In this document: positions 9,732 to 17,904 of the stretch, in pieces
Numbering within the stretch: position 1 is the stretch's first letter
Layout: each line of letters starts with the position of its first letter
Notes under the pieces: model-generated
What the model was told of the DNA's origin: nothing
The model's database searches: none
Seen by the model: the letters and a program-made list of their open reading frames with translations, nothing else
NCBI GenBank assembly: GCA_019635215.1
Contig: JAHBZZ010000004.1
Coordinates: 62,001 to 126,000 of the forward strand
Direction of reading: 5' to 3'
Origin: Nitrosomonas sp.
GTDB lineage: Bacteria; Pseudomonadota; Gammaproteobacteria; Burkholderiales; Nitrosomonadaceae
Length of the DNA: 64,000 nucleotides
Position numbers and translations under genes: made by a program

Positions 9732-10049
9732 ATGAGTCCAACATTATCAATGAAACGCATCGAGATCGTCATCGACGCTGGAAAGCTTGAGGAGCTTATC
9801 AGCCTGTTAATGGAAGCCGGGGCTAAAGGTTACACGGTCATCAGAAGAGTGGGCGGCCTGGGTTCACGCGGTACGCGCAGTCCGAATGACGTGCTATGGG
9901 ATGAAGGAAATAGCGTTGTCATTCTGGCCTGTAAAGCGGATCAGGCAGCCAAGATTATGCAGGGATTATGCCCTAAGCTAAAGAAATTTGGTGGCATGTG
10001 CCTGATTTCAGACTGTGAATGGTTGGAAGGTCCTGCTGCTTCATATTAG
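9732..10049 (+). CDS. PII-like signalling protein without a standard T-loop
   Basis: 105 residues with the PII ferredoxin-like fold: MKRIEIVIDAGKLEELISLL as strand 1 and helix 1, YTVIRRVGGLGSRG as strand 2 and the base of the T-loop, and a final strand-rich section. PII proteins are small trimeric sensors that bind ATP/ADP and a metabolite. The uridylylated tyrosine region of GlnB/GlnK is missing and the loop is short and glycine-rich. The C-terminal part carries two cysteines (GMCLISDCEWL), a possible redox or metal site. It resembles the divergent PII-like group that includes carboxysome- or bicarbonate-linked CPII/SbtB proteins more than nitrogen-sensing GlnB. No transporter lies beside it, so its partner is unknown. 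ATG 9732 follows CGAGGAAAAAT. Confidence 0.7.
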   Translation: MSPTLSMKRIEIVIDAGKLEELISLLMEAGAKGYTVIRRVGGLGSRGTRSPNDVLWDEGNSVVILACKADQAAKIMQGLCPKLKKFGGMCLISDCEWLEGPAASY

Positions 10050-10057
10050 TCCATTGG

Positions 10058-10083
10058 AACCACCGGGCAACAACCCGGTGGTT
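10058..10083 (+). terminator. Hairpin terminator of the PII-like gene
   Basis: A perfect 10-base stem (AACCACCGGG with CCCGGTGGTT) around a CAACAA loop starts 9 bases after the TAG stop. The T-tract after it is short (TTTAT), so termination strength is uncertain. Confidence 0.7.
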
Positions 10084-10146
10084 TATCGTGATTGAAATGC
10101 CGGAACTAAGCAGATAACGGCATTTCTATCATAGAGAATTAAACCA

Positions 10147-10236
10147 AAAAGCGCAGCATGCACTCAGTATGTACGCACTTTGAGTTCGATTTTAACGCAG
10201 CAATACGCCTTTCAGTGAGATCTTGAACGGGTTATC
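10147..10236. repeat. Half copy of a small palindromic repeat, abutting the peroxiredoxin stop
   Basis: Matches the right-hand 90 bases of the full copy at 61157-61305: the shared parts include CGATTTTAACGCAGCAAT, TTCAGTGAGA and TTGAACGGGTTAT against TTGAACAGGTTCTTA. The left half is absent. Its end coincides with the TGA-TAA stop of the peroxiredoxin gene read from the other strand. Confidence 0.75.
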
Positions 10237-10834
10237 AGAGATTGTCCGCATTATGCGCCAAATAATCTGCAACCCCCTCCGTCGTAGGTTTTATTGCCTG
10301 TTGGCCTTTCTGCCAGCCTGCAGGACATACTTCGCCATGTTGCTCTGAAAATTGCAATGCATCAATAATACGCAGCATTTCATCCACATTACGACCCAGT
10401 GGCAGATTGTTAATCGTTGCGTGTTGTACGATGCCTTGTTTGTCGATCAGGAATGACCCCCGCAGTGCGACACCGTCTTCATGTTCGATACCAAAGCTTT
10501 TTATGATGCTATGGTTGACATCCGCAACGAGCGGGTAATGAATTTGACCAATTCCACCCTTCTCAACCGGTGTATTCCGCCATGCGAAATGGGTGAATTG
10601 AGAATCAACAGAAACCCCGATAACCACGGCATCACGTTTGATAAACTCATCAAAGCGCTTGTCGTGCGCAATGATTTCGGATGGACAGACGAAAGTGAAA
10701 TCCAGAGGATAGAAAAAAATTACAACGTATTTGCCGCGATAATCGCTCAAAGTAAAATCATCTTTAATACTTCCGTCAGGCATAACGGCTGCCGCTGTAA
10801 AATCAGGTGCTGGCTTGTTAACTAATGTACTCAT
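10235..10834 (-). CDS. Typical 2-Cys peroxiredoxin (AhpC/TSA family)
   Basis: 199 residues. The peroxidatic cysteine lies in DFTFVCPSE and the resolving cysteine in EVCPAGW near the C-terminus, the typical 2-Cys arrangement. RGSFLIDKQGIVQHATINN is the strand-helix unit that follows the active site. The enzyme reduces hydrogen peroxide and organic peroxides in the cytoplasm and is recycled by thioredoxin or AhpF; neither partner is in the window. The length matches the family. It lies 83 bases downstream of a small gene that starts next to a Fur-box-like site, so the two may share iron- or peroxide-linked control. Its stop codon is the edge of a palindromic repeat. Confidence 0.92.
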   Translation of the reverse strand: MSTLVNKPAPDFTAAAVMPDGSIKDDFTLSDYRGKYVVIFFYPLDFTFVCPSEIIAHDKRFDEFIKRDAVVIGVSVDSQFTHFAWRNTPVEKGGIGQIHYPLVADVNHSIIKSFGIEHEDGVALRGSFLIDKQGIVQHATINNLPLGRNVDEMLRIIDALQFSEQHGEVCPAGWQKGQQAIKPTTEGVADYLAHNADNL

Positions 10835-10917
10835 ATCTAAACCAAATAAAATATTTTAAAAAGACCATTTAACAGATCGCCGGAAAACTATCTGCTTTAT
10901 ATCGGTTGTTGCTAAAA

Positions 10918-11199
10918 TTATTGTAAAAATGATAATTTGGAATACGCTGCCGGAATATCGGTATTCTCCTCCAATATGGCTGTGCCCGTATCTTTCTTAA
11001 GCAAATGAAGCCAATAGCTGCGCAATCTGTTGCATGTCGTCCTGATCGTCTCGGATTGCATGTCCGGGTGGTGTTCAATCAAGATCAGATGCTTGTGTAT
11101 CGCCAGAATCAACTGTTTATCCTGAGAACGTGCATAACGCGACATCAAATAAAAAGTTGATGAAATCAGTGTAGCCAAGTCGGTTTGTAAATGTTTCAT
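10918..11199 (-). CDS. Small helical protein of unknown function behind a Fur-like box
   Basis: 93 residues, predicted all-helical, with many histidines (AIHKHLILIEHH) and no signal peptide. I do not recognise it. The start ATG 11199 lies 60 bases from an AT-rich palindrome that resembles a Fur operator, and the peroxiredoxin gene follows on the same strand. The context suggests a part in iron or oxidative-stress response, which is inference only. Confidence 0.5.
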   Translation of the reverse strand: MKHLQTDLATLISSTFYLMSRYARSQDKQLILAIHKHLILIEHHPDMQSETIRTTCNRLRSYWLHLLKKDTGTAILEENTDIPAAYSKLSFLQ

Positions 11200-11258
11200 T
11201 ATCCGTTTCCAAAAACAACAAATTATGAAACGATTAAATCACATAATGATACAAATGT

Positions 11259-11278
11259 AAATGAGAATTATTTTCATT
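11259..11278. promoter_or_regulatory. Fur-box-like palindrome
   Basis: AAATGAGAATTATTTTCATT is a good match to the inverted-repeat Fur consensus built from GATAAT units. It sits between the divergent starts of the 93-residue gene (11199) and the antitoxin gene (11392), so it could act on either. Confidence 0.5.
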
Positions 11279-11391
11279 AATAAAAAGTGATGCAATTTAA
11301 TGAGACTATCAATATCCATCCCCATGTTCTTCAGTCGACATACCACACTCCGAATCATATAGTTAATCGCACTATTAATGGAGTGATTAAA

Positions 11392-11640
11392 ATGATTACA
11401 GCGAATGATCTGAAAACTAAAGGTGTAGCGTGCCTTGAAGAAACTCTGGCCGATAAAACGGAAGAGGTCATCACGGTACGCGGCAAAGAGCGTTTTGTGG
11501 TAATGAAGATTGAACAGTACCGCTATCTGCGTGAAATGGAACTGGAAGCGGCATTGTATGAAGCACAACAGGATCTGAATGCGGGCCGGTTCAACAAGGA
11601 AAGCGTAGATCAGCACGTTGACAGCCTGTTTGCTGAATGA
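11392..11640 (+). CDS. Type II antitoxin, Phd/YefM-like
   Basis: 82 residues from ATG 11392, chosen because GGAG lies 8 bases upstream; longer versions run into untranslatable-looking sequence. The N-terminal half is a Phd/YefM-like DNA-binding fold (MITANDLKTKGV, then VITVRGKERFVVMKIEQY). The C-terminal half is an acidic helix that would wrap the toxin (ELEAALYEAQQDLNAGRF). It overlaps the toxin gene by four bases (ATGA), the usual coupled order. Such antitoxins bind their own promoter with the toxin. Confidence 0.85.
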   Translation: MITANDLKTKGVACLEETLADKTEEVITVRGKERFVVMKIEQYRYLREMELEAALYEAQQDLNAGRFNKESVDQHVDSLFAE

Positions 11641-11906
11641 GCTACACACTCATTTTTACAGACAGCTATCTGAAACGCGCCAGACGCTTTGCAAAACGCC
11701 ATCCCGAATTAAAAGAGCCTTACCGCAAAACACTTAACTTACTGGCCCATAACCCATACCATCCTTCGCTGAGACTGCGCCCGTTGCAAGGCAAGCTGGC
11801 GGCCTTGCATTCGGTATCGATCAATCTGAGTTATCGTATTACACTTGAAATGATTATTACAGATAAAGAAATCACTCTGGTCAATGTCGGAAGTCATGAT
11901 GTGTAG
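11637..11906 (+). CDS. RelE/YafQ-family toxin with its C-terminal tail replaced by an IS insertion
   Basis: 89 residues of the RelE/ParE superfamily: TDSYLKRARRFAKRHPELKEPYRKTL, then LRLRPLQGKL and a terminal SYRITLEMI...ITLVNVGSHD. Members are ribosome-dependent mRNA endonucleases, and relatives usually end in HD-x-(V/I)-Y. Here the frame ends SHDV. Removing the IS481-like element and one copy of the 7-bp duplication restores an in-frame SHDDIYLT with a stop at 13144-13146. The insertion therefore removed the conserved tail including the tyrosine. The toxin is probably weakened or inactive, though the fold is otherwise whole. Confidence 0.85.
   Translation: MSYTLIFTDSYLKRARRFAKRHPELKEPYRKTLNLLAHNPYHPSLRLRPLQGKLAALHSVSINLSYRITLEMIITDKEITLVNVGSHDV
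11895..11901. repeat. Target-site duplication, left copy (CATGATG)
   Basis: Directly precedes the IS left end. The same seven bases directly follow the right end at 13123-13129. Confidence 0.85.
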
Positions 11907-13122
11907 TAATTCAGACCCGATCTGACAGTCACCCGATTTGACGATGTGCCTGTTAGATCAAATGCAGTTATTTAATGTGGTAATTTTATCGTCCCATACC
12001 GCCTTTGCGTCAATTAAAGTTTGCATTGGTGTGCGCCCACAGCACATCTTTCCTTGGTGAGTACGCGTGCTGTTGTAATACGCCATCCAGTCATCCAGAT
12101 CGTGCTGTAGCTCATCGATTGATTGGTAGATCTTGCGCCGGAATGCCACTTGGTAGAACTCCTGCAAGATGGTTTTGTGGAAACGCTCGCAAATACCGTT
12201 GGTCTGCGGATGATTGGCTTTCGTTTTGGTATGCTCAATGTCATTGAGTGCCAAATAGAGCTGGTAATCGTGATGCTCCGGTTTACCGCAATATTCAGTA
12301 CCGCGGTCGGTCAGGATACGGATGACGCCCATGCCCTGCTCAGCGAAGAACGGCAGTACCCGATCATTGAGTAAATCAGCCGCTGTGATCGGCGTTTTAT
12401 TGGCATACAACTTCGCTGCTGCCCACTTGGAATAGGTATCGACGAAGGTCTGCTGGTAAATCCGTCCCACGCCTTTGATGGTGCCGACATAAAATGTGTC
12501 TTGACTACCGAGATATCCAGGATGAGCCGTTTCAATCTCGCCATGAGCAACATCATCGTCTTGTTTCTTCTCCAATGCCTGTACCTGCGCCTCGGTTAAC
12601 ACTCTTCCAGTTTCAGCGACATACTTTTCCAAGGCCGACAAACGTTTTTTGAATGACTCCAGATTCTGGCGCAGCCACACTGAACGAACACCGGACGGAG
12701 AAACGAAAATACCGCGTTTGCGTAGTTCGTTGGATACTCGAACCTGACCAAAAGCCGGTTGCTCCAGGGCAAAAGCTGTAACTGCTGCTTCCGTCGCTTC
12801 TTCAACACGGTTCTTGATGTTGGGCTTGCGCCGATTCGCATCTATCAGCGCCTCAACACCTCCTGCTTCCACTGCTGCCTGATAGCGATAAAAAGTATCA
12901 CGTGAAAAACCCATCACCTTGCAGGCGCGGGATACATTGCCAAGCTCGGCTGCCAGATTAAGCAGACCAATCTTGTGTTTGATGACTTTCTGTTGAAAAC
13001 TACTCATGGGATTACTCCTTTGCGCTTGCGCGCTTCGTTGATAAAGTTTCACACCTCTATCAAACCGGGTAATCCCACCTCTTGGCAAGACCCTAATGTC
13101 AGATCAAGTCTGAACTACTACA
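11902..13122. mobile_element. Complete IS481-family insertion sequence, 1221 bp
   Basis: The ends form a 26-bp inverted repeat with three mismatches: the left end 11902-11927 begins TGTAGTAATTCAGAC and the complement of 13097-13122 begins TGTAGTAGTTCAGAC; both continue to GATCTGACA. The element is flanked by the 7-bp direct repeat CATGATG. It carries one transposase gene on the minus strand. Intact ends, intact gene and an exact duplication point to recent insertion into the toxin gene. Confidence 0.9.
11958..13007 (-). CDS. IS481-family transposase
   Basis: 349 residues from ATG 13007, picked because AAGGAGT lies 8 bases before it; a longer frame to 13088 has no ribosome site. The N-terminal helix-turn-helix is NVSRACKVMGFSRDTFYRYQ. 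The catalytic DDE domain of the retroviral integrase type shows VDTYSKWAAAKLY, ILTDRGTEYCG, and NHPQTNGICERFHKTI with the final glutamate. The C-terminal THQGKMCCGRTPMQTL is the usual family ending. All catalytic residues are present and the frame is intact, so the enzyme is probably active. Confidence 0.93.
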   Translation of the reverse strand: MSSFQQKVIKHKIGLLNLAAELGNVSRACKVMGFSRDTFYRYQAAVEAGGVEALIDANRRKPNIKNRVEEATEAAVTAFALEQPAFGQVRVSNELRKRGIFVSPSGVRSVWLRQNLESFKKRLSALEKYVAETGRVLTEAQVQALEKKQDDDVAHGEIETAHPGYLGSQDTFYVGTIKGVGRIYQQTFVDTYSKWAAAKLYANKTPITAADLLNDRVLPFFAEQGMGVIRILTDRGTEYCGKPEHHDYQLYLALNDIEHTKTKANHPQTNGICERFHKTILQEFYQVAFRRKIYQSIDELQHDLDDWMAYYNSTRTHQGKMCCGRTPMQTLIDAKAVWDDKITTLNNCI

Positions 13123-13129
13123 CATGATG
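13123..13129. repeat. Target-site duplication, right copy (CATGATG)
   Basis: Matches 11895-11901. Beyond it, ACATCTATCTGACATAG is the displaced end of the toxin gene (codons DIYLT and stop). Confidence 0.85.
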
Positions 13130-13259
13130 ACATCTATCTGACATAGTCTATTTACCCCTACCAATTCATGTTCCTGTCTTCTATATACCCATCCTTACTG
13201 TTCCGGCTTAAAATACATGACTGATAATGATTGGCCTTTACACAGACAGAATACAATTT

Positions 13260-13676
13260 ATGACAAATGATTCTGATATACGCTGGCGACAGCGTTTTAC
13301 CAACTACAAAAAAGCACTGGCTCAGCTCAAAGATGCCGTCACGCTCAGCAGACAACGACCATTGTCCCGGCTGGAAAAGCAGGGAGTCATCCAGGCTTTT
13401 GAATTTACGCATGAACTGGCATGGAATGTACTCAAAGACTTTCTTGAGGATCAGGGTCACCAGAATATCAAAGGCTCAAAAGATGCCACCCGCGCAGCAT
13501 TCAAAGTAGCGCTGATTACAAACGGCGAGCAATGGATGGCCATGATTCAAAGCAGAAATATCTCCTCCCGTACCTATGATGAACATATCGCCAAACGATT
13601 AGTCACCTCGATCATCAACGATTATTTCCCGCGGTTTGAAGATCTGCAGACGGAAATGGAAAAATACCTGTCATGA
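13260..13676 (+). CDS. HEPN-type protein (HI0074 family), partner of the nucleotidyltransferase
   Basis: 138 residues from ATG 13260; an ATG at 13227 is in frame and possible, and neither has a strong ribosome site. The family mark is FEFTHELAWNVLKDFLEDQG followed later by RNISSRTYDEHIAK. The latter contains the R-x4-H ribonuclease motif of HEPN toxins (RTYDEH). The next gene starts four bases before this stop. In HEPN-MNT toxin-antitoxin pairs the HEPN protein is an RNase and the MNT protein silences it by adding AMP near the motif. An older name is nucleotidyltransferase substrate-binding protein. Confidence 0.85.
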   Translation: MTNDSDIRWRQRFTNYKKALAQLKDAVTLSRQRPLSRLEKQGVIQAFEFTHELAWNVLKDFLEDQGHQNIKGSKDATRAAFKVALITNGEQWMAMIQSRNISSRTYDEHIAKRLVTSIINDYFPRFEDLQTEMEKYLS

Positions 13677-14044
13677 GCGCCACAGCAGTCTCTGCGGACA
13701 AACTGGGCTTATCACAAGCCACGCTCGACAAGCTCGACAGTGTTTTCAGACTACACAGTGCCATCGACTCAGTGCTGATTTATGGCTCGCGCACCAAAGG
13801 TAATTATCGCCCCGGCTCTGATATTGATCTGACTATCAAAGGCTCCACCCTCGAGTTTGCCGAACTCATGCAAATCGAAGACCAGATCGATGATCTGTAT
13901 CTGCCTTATACCGTGGATCTGTCCCAGTATGACCAGCTTACCAACCCTGATCTGATCGCCCATATCGACCGGACGGGGATTGTGATTTATGACAGGCATA
14001 CCGATAGAAATCTGACTTGCGAGCAATATCGTCAACTAAAGTAG
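13673..14044 (+). CDS. MNT minimal nucleotidyltransferase, antitoxin of the HEPN-MNT pair
   Basis: 123 residues. The polymerase-beta nucleotidyltransferase signature is complete: LIYGSRTKGNYRPGSDIDLTI gives the GS-x10-DxD metal site, and YTVDLSQY gives the third acidic residue on a later strand. The gene overlaps the HEPN gene by ATGA, so the two are co-translated. Known MNT antitoxins transfer AMP to the HEPN toxin. The pair lies directly after the IS-damaged RelE-type pair, making a small toxin-antitoxin island. Confidence 0.88.
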   Translation: MSATAVSADKLGLSQATLDKLDSVFRLHSAIDSVLIYGSRTKGNYRPGSDIDLTIKGSTLEFAELMQIEDQIDDLYLPYTVDLSQYDQLTNPDLIAHIDRTGIVIYDRHTDRNLTCEQYRQLK

Positions 14045-14136
14045 TTGCAAACTGTAATCGGGCGAAAAAGGCCAGCGCAAGTTCACGAGCCCTGACTTGC
14101 ACAACTTCTCCAGCGCATCATCCTGTTCCGCAGGCG

Positions 14137-17100
14137 TTACTCGCTCCAGGTAAGTGCAATCCATAAATCCGACATTCCTCTGGTATTAAAATAGAGTTTC
14201 AACTCACCTACAGGTTGAGCAGATAAGTCGATATTGATCAACTTACCGACAAACAGATTTCCCAACTCAGTATCTCTAACGAGGGTATCTTCCATTGCAT
14301 CATTCCCGTCAGCTTTATCAGCGACATTCACACTGGTCTCTGTACTTCGTGCCAGAATATCCACACGTGTCATACTGTTCAAATGGCCTTTACTCCAGAA
14401 CGGATAATGCTCCTCCCGTAGATCAAGCGCCAACTCGAAGCGTTGACCGGATACCGGAGTCTGATTCTGGAATTTGGCCCATTCGGTCGGGAACTCTTGG
14501 CGTATCGAAAATAACCGGACCGAACCAACCACCTGGGCTTCCTTGATCAACTCCTTGACATGCGCGATGGCACCATTGCGCAGCAACCCGCCACCTTCAC
14601 GCGCGGTGTAACGAATATGCAGGATGACATCGCTGATGGTGTCATAGTCGAACTGCACCGGATCGTTCTTGCTTGGATCGGCTGGAAGCTGCAGTTGCCA
14701 TTCGCTGATCACGCCGGAATTTTCAAATGGCAGATAGCGCTCATCGCGCAGATTGGTCTCGAACAGGCCGCTGTCGTTCTGGGCAGAGCTGGTGACAATG
14801 GATTGCAGGCTGCCGAAATTATCGCTGAAGCGATCATCCTCGGCGTTCTCGCGAGCGTAGACAGCTCCATCACGCAGTATCTGCGTCTTGCGGATGCTGC
14901 TCTTGAGCAGGGTCAGGGTGCAATTGACGCTGGCGTAAGGCCCGGTCACGCATGGAATGCTGACGGCCACGGTTTTGATGCGACGGAAGTAATGCCCAGG
15001 ACCATCCATATCGAATAGCGCCTCGGGCAATCGTACCGTGCAACGACCTGTAGTACGCAGTTGGATGAGTGCCAATGGATCTACCTGCAACAAGCTGATA
15101 TGCTTGGTCAGTTCGTACTCACGCTGGTTCTGTTCATGATAGGCCATCTCCATACGCTTCACATCCAGGTAGAGCTTCTCACCCGCCAGTAACCCTTCTT
15201 TGCCGGCCAGATAGCCGAACTGGAGATAGCTCAGCTCCGGGTTGCCCAGTTCATGCTGTAAAGCGCGTTCAGCTTTCTTGGCAATATCAAAGGCGAACTG
15301 GAAACATTGTGAATAAAGACCTTTCACCTCGCGTTTCATCCAGGCGTAAAGCGCCTTGTTGGTCTTTTTACCGGTTTTCTCGGTCCCTTCCTCGTTCAGA
15401 AAGTGTTCAATCTCCTCGGCATGCTGCATTTGCTGACGGTGATTCCTGAGCTCCAACTCGGCAATAGCTTCGCGGATCTCAGCAGCACGTAATTGCTTGA
15501 AGATCTGGCTGATATCAACAGCAGCCAAGTTACTCTGAAAGGCCAACTCCCGTTCCCGTCGTGCGAATGAGTCGATACGATTAGCTCGCCTCGCCTCAAA
15601 ATTTAACCGATCAGCTACTCCACGCGCAGCATTCGCAGATGCTGAAATTGCAGAAGCAATGTTTTGTCCACCAAAAGTTGTGGCTCCTCCCATTCCCAAT
15701 GGTTTAGCACTTACTTCAAACTGAGGAACAATAGAAGCTACTGAGCTTGCTACATTCAAAGTACTTGCGATATCACTCGATGCTTGAGCACCTTCCATTA
15801 AGAGTGTTTCTAATACTTCGTAAGAGCTTAGGAGCTTACCACCATTGAGAGCTTGAGCGACCGTCGCACTTACGTCTTTCGCAATATCCACCTCGATCTC
15901 CCGCAACGCCAGCTCCGGTTCCTGCATCGCAAAATTCATCCTTTCCAGACTGTCTCTGTCGAGTTCGTCAAGTTCGGGAATTGCGTTCCCAATTTCATCG
16001 GGACTCTTGCCGAGCTGTCGTTCGTGATAGGTATAGCGCTGCACAGCCAGGGCCAGTGACTGCAGCAAACCTTCTTTCGACTTGATCGTTTCCTGAAGCT
16101 GGCCATATTTCACGTGTTCGACCATTTCCATGATCACACGCTCATGTCTGGCACGCAGGATTGCCATTGCCTCACCATCTTCCTTTTCCATCGCCGAAAG
16201 CAGATTGCTCCCCAGTGATTTAACCTCCTGAACAATCTCAGTAGCTTTCTGTACCAATAGCTGAAAGCGCACCAGTGGTAATGGCTGGTTGAGTCCGTTG
16301 ACGATGGCGCCTACGTCCAATCCTGCCGCAGCAGCCCGCGCCAGCATAGCGGGATCGATCGGGGGTTCGAACAACGCCAACTGGCGGAACACACCCTGGA
16401 AGTTGAGACTGTTACGAATCTTAAATAGCCGGTCAGCAACAGTATCCCAGTAACTTAACAACTTATCGTTACGCGGTACGCAGAAGTACAGCGCTTTACC
16501 CAGACTGCGCAGCGTTGCCAGCCTGGCATTGTCACCCTGATCACTTGCAGGAAAGGGTCCCAGATCGAAGGGTATAGCCGCCTCCATATCCCGCATTACA
16601 GTACCGAATTTTCTAAGGTCTTGCCGTAAATTATTATAGGTCTGGGGGCGAATATTGCCTTTCTTGGGTACGGGCAATGGTCGCGGACCGAGAATATTGG
16701 CAGCCAGCACGTAGAGCTGCAACGCCTCGTCGATAGCCTCGCCGGTATCCTGGCGGAACAACGAATCACCCCAGGCAATCAGGTTGTCCAGATAGGCCAT
16801 TACCGTCTTGAACATATAGGACGATTGACGATAACGCGCGATCACATGCGGACGGAAGGGCGTATCCTTCCAGGCTTCAATGCTGCTGATAGTTTCGTTG
16901 CGCAGATCGGGATCAGCGTTGGTGACGAGATTGACCAGAATCTCCTCAATCTTCCTGACATCCGTCATGTGGAACGGCTTCACTTTCCAGAAGCGTTCCG
17001 GTGTCGGGCCGTCGCTGTCGTCAGTCGGATCGAAAAGATAATGGAACCAGCGCTGTGCTTCGGTAAAACGGTGATTTTTGCTCAGATGGATCGCGATGGT

Positions 17101-17904
17101 GATCGGTACATGAAAAAACAACTCCCAGTTATAAACAGCGTATGCACCGCTGGAAGAGAAATCGAGATCTTTGACCGGGTAAGGCCACTGCACCAATGTT
17201 GTATCAGGCCTATAGACTGCATCAAAAAAATCTGTAAAAAGTACAGGACGCGGCCTGCTATCAAGAATTTTTGTCTGGGTATTGGCCGGAAGCGTGAGCT
17301 GAGTACCTCTGGTAAGATTGAACGGAGTTCCTGCAGGTATCGTTACCTGCAAACCATCATAAAAGGTCAGCCGTGCTGCTGCGCCTAAGGTAACCTTCGT
17401 ATCATCAGAAACGATTACTTTACTGTTTGCCGACAGTATAAACGGAGTATCCCCGGAAGGTATTTTGATGCCTTCCACAAGCGTCATTTTCAGCCCGTCA
17501 GATGCTGTAACCCGAGTAGCGTTGGTAACCCTGGCCTCCATACCAGCCGCAAGATCAATGGCAGTACCACCGGACGTTACCCGTACATCCTCAAGCAGGG
17601 TAATTCTTGAATTGGCAGGAATCATCAGACTTGCACCGCTATCGACTTCTATTCTGATACTGCCTGGCAACGATGTACCATCCGTTTCGTATTCGGTATC
17701 GGCTGCCTGCAGCCCGGCGGTACCCATGCTTAACAACCGTTGCATCAACTGTTGAACATAGGGATGCTGGTGCAGATAAAAACGGTAGCTCAGCTCGCGC
17801 TTCCGGACTGTTTTTTGTTTCCTGTCAAGGATATGACTTACCTGATCACGAGTAATATGCTTTCCATTCCCATGAAAATGCTCGATTGATGATTGATAGT
17901 TCAT
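14137..17904 (-). CDS. Tc toxin TcA subunit, C-terminal half (pore and TcB-binding part; TcaB/YenA2-like)
   Basis: 1255 residues corresponding to the second half of a Tc toxin A subunit. Residues 38-66 hold the YRFYLHQHPYVQQLMQRL motif found where intact TcA proteins run from shell into pore. Residues 82-214 are an unusual repeat block with two exact 39-residue units (107-145 and 146-184) and partial flanking units. From 255 the classic YNWELFFHVP...FHYLFDP section starts. Residues about 560-880 are long amphipathic helices that form the translocation channel. The C-terminus LKLYFNTRGMSDLWIALTW is the family hallmark. AAGGAG precedes ATG 17904. It lies 49 bases after the first half and must be co-transcribed with it. 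Five copies of the assembled A protein would form the channel. Confidence 0.92.
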   Translation of the reverse strand: MNYQSSIEHFHGNGKHITRDQVSHILDRKQKTVRKRELSYRFYLHQHPYVQQLMQRLLSMGTAGLQAADTEYETDGTSLPGSIRIEVDSGASLMIPANSRITLLEDVRVTSGGTAIDLAAGMEARVTNATRVTASDGLKMTLVEGIKIPSGDTPFILSANSKVIVSDDTKVTLGAAARLTFYDGLQVTIPAGTPFNLTRGTQLTLPANTQTKILDSRPRPVLFTDFFDAVYRPDTTLVQWPYPVKDLDFSSSGAYAVYNWELFFHVPITIAIHLSKNHRFTEAQRWFHYLFDPTDDSDGPTPERFWKVKPFHMTDVRKIEEILVNLVTNADPDLRNETISSIEAWKDTPFRPHVIARYRQSSYMFKTVMAYLDNLIAWGDSLFRQDTGEAIDEALQLYVLAANILGPRPLPVPKKGNIRPQTYNNLRQDLRKFGTVMRDMEAAIPFDLGPFPASDQGDNARLATLRSLGKALYFCVPRNDKLLSYWDTVADRLFKIRNSLNFQGVFRQLALFEPPIDPAMLARAAAAGLDVGAIVNGLNQPLPLVRFQLLVQKATEIVQEVKSLGSNLLSAMEKEDGEAMAILRARHERVIMEMVEHVKYGQLQETIKSKEGLLQSLALAVQRYTYHERQLGKSPDEIGNAIPELDELDRDSLERMNFAMQEPELALREIEVDIAKDVSATVAQALNGGKLLSSYEVLETLLMEGAQASSDIASTLNVASSVASIVPQFEVSAKPLGMGGATTFGGQNIASAISASANAARGVADRLNFEARRANRIDSFARRERELAFQSNLAAVDISQIFKQLRAAEIREAIAELELRNHRQQMQHAEEIEHFLNEEGTEKTGKKTNKALYAWMKREVKGLYSQCFQFAFDIAKKAERALQHELGNPELSYLQFGYLAGKEGLLAGEKLYLDVKRMEMAYHEQNQREYELTKHISLLQVDPLALIQLRTTGRCTVRLPEALFDMDGPGHYFRRIKTVAVSIPCVTGPYASVNCTLTLLKSSIRKTQILRDGAVYARENAEDDRFSDNFGSLQSIVTSSAQNDSGLFETNLRDERYLPFENSGVISEWQLQLPADPSKNDPVQFDYDTISDVILHIRYTAREGGGLLRNGAIAHVKELIKEAQVVGSVRLFSIRQEFPTEWAKFQNQTPVSGQRFELALDLREEHYPFWSKGHLNSMTRVDILARSTETSVNVADKADGNDAMEDTLVRDTELGNLFVGKLINIDLSAQPVGELKLYFNTRGMSDLWIALTWSE

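Noticed and set aside
14036-14170. Open -1 frame running on from the TcA2 stop (YLERVTPAEQDDALEKL...)
   Set aside because: TcA proteins normally end at the LTW hallmark, which is in frame here. There is no slippery sequence. The 40-codon extension overlaps the end of the MNT gene and is best seen as chance or a very old remnant.
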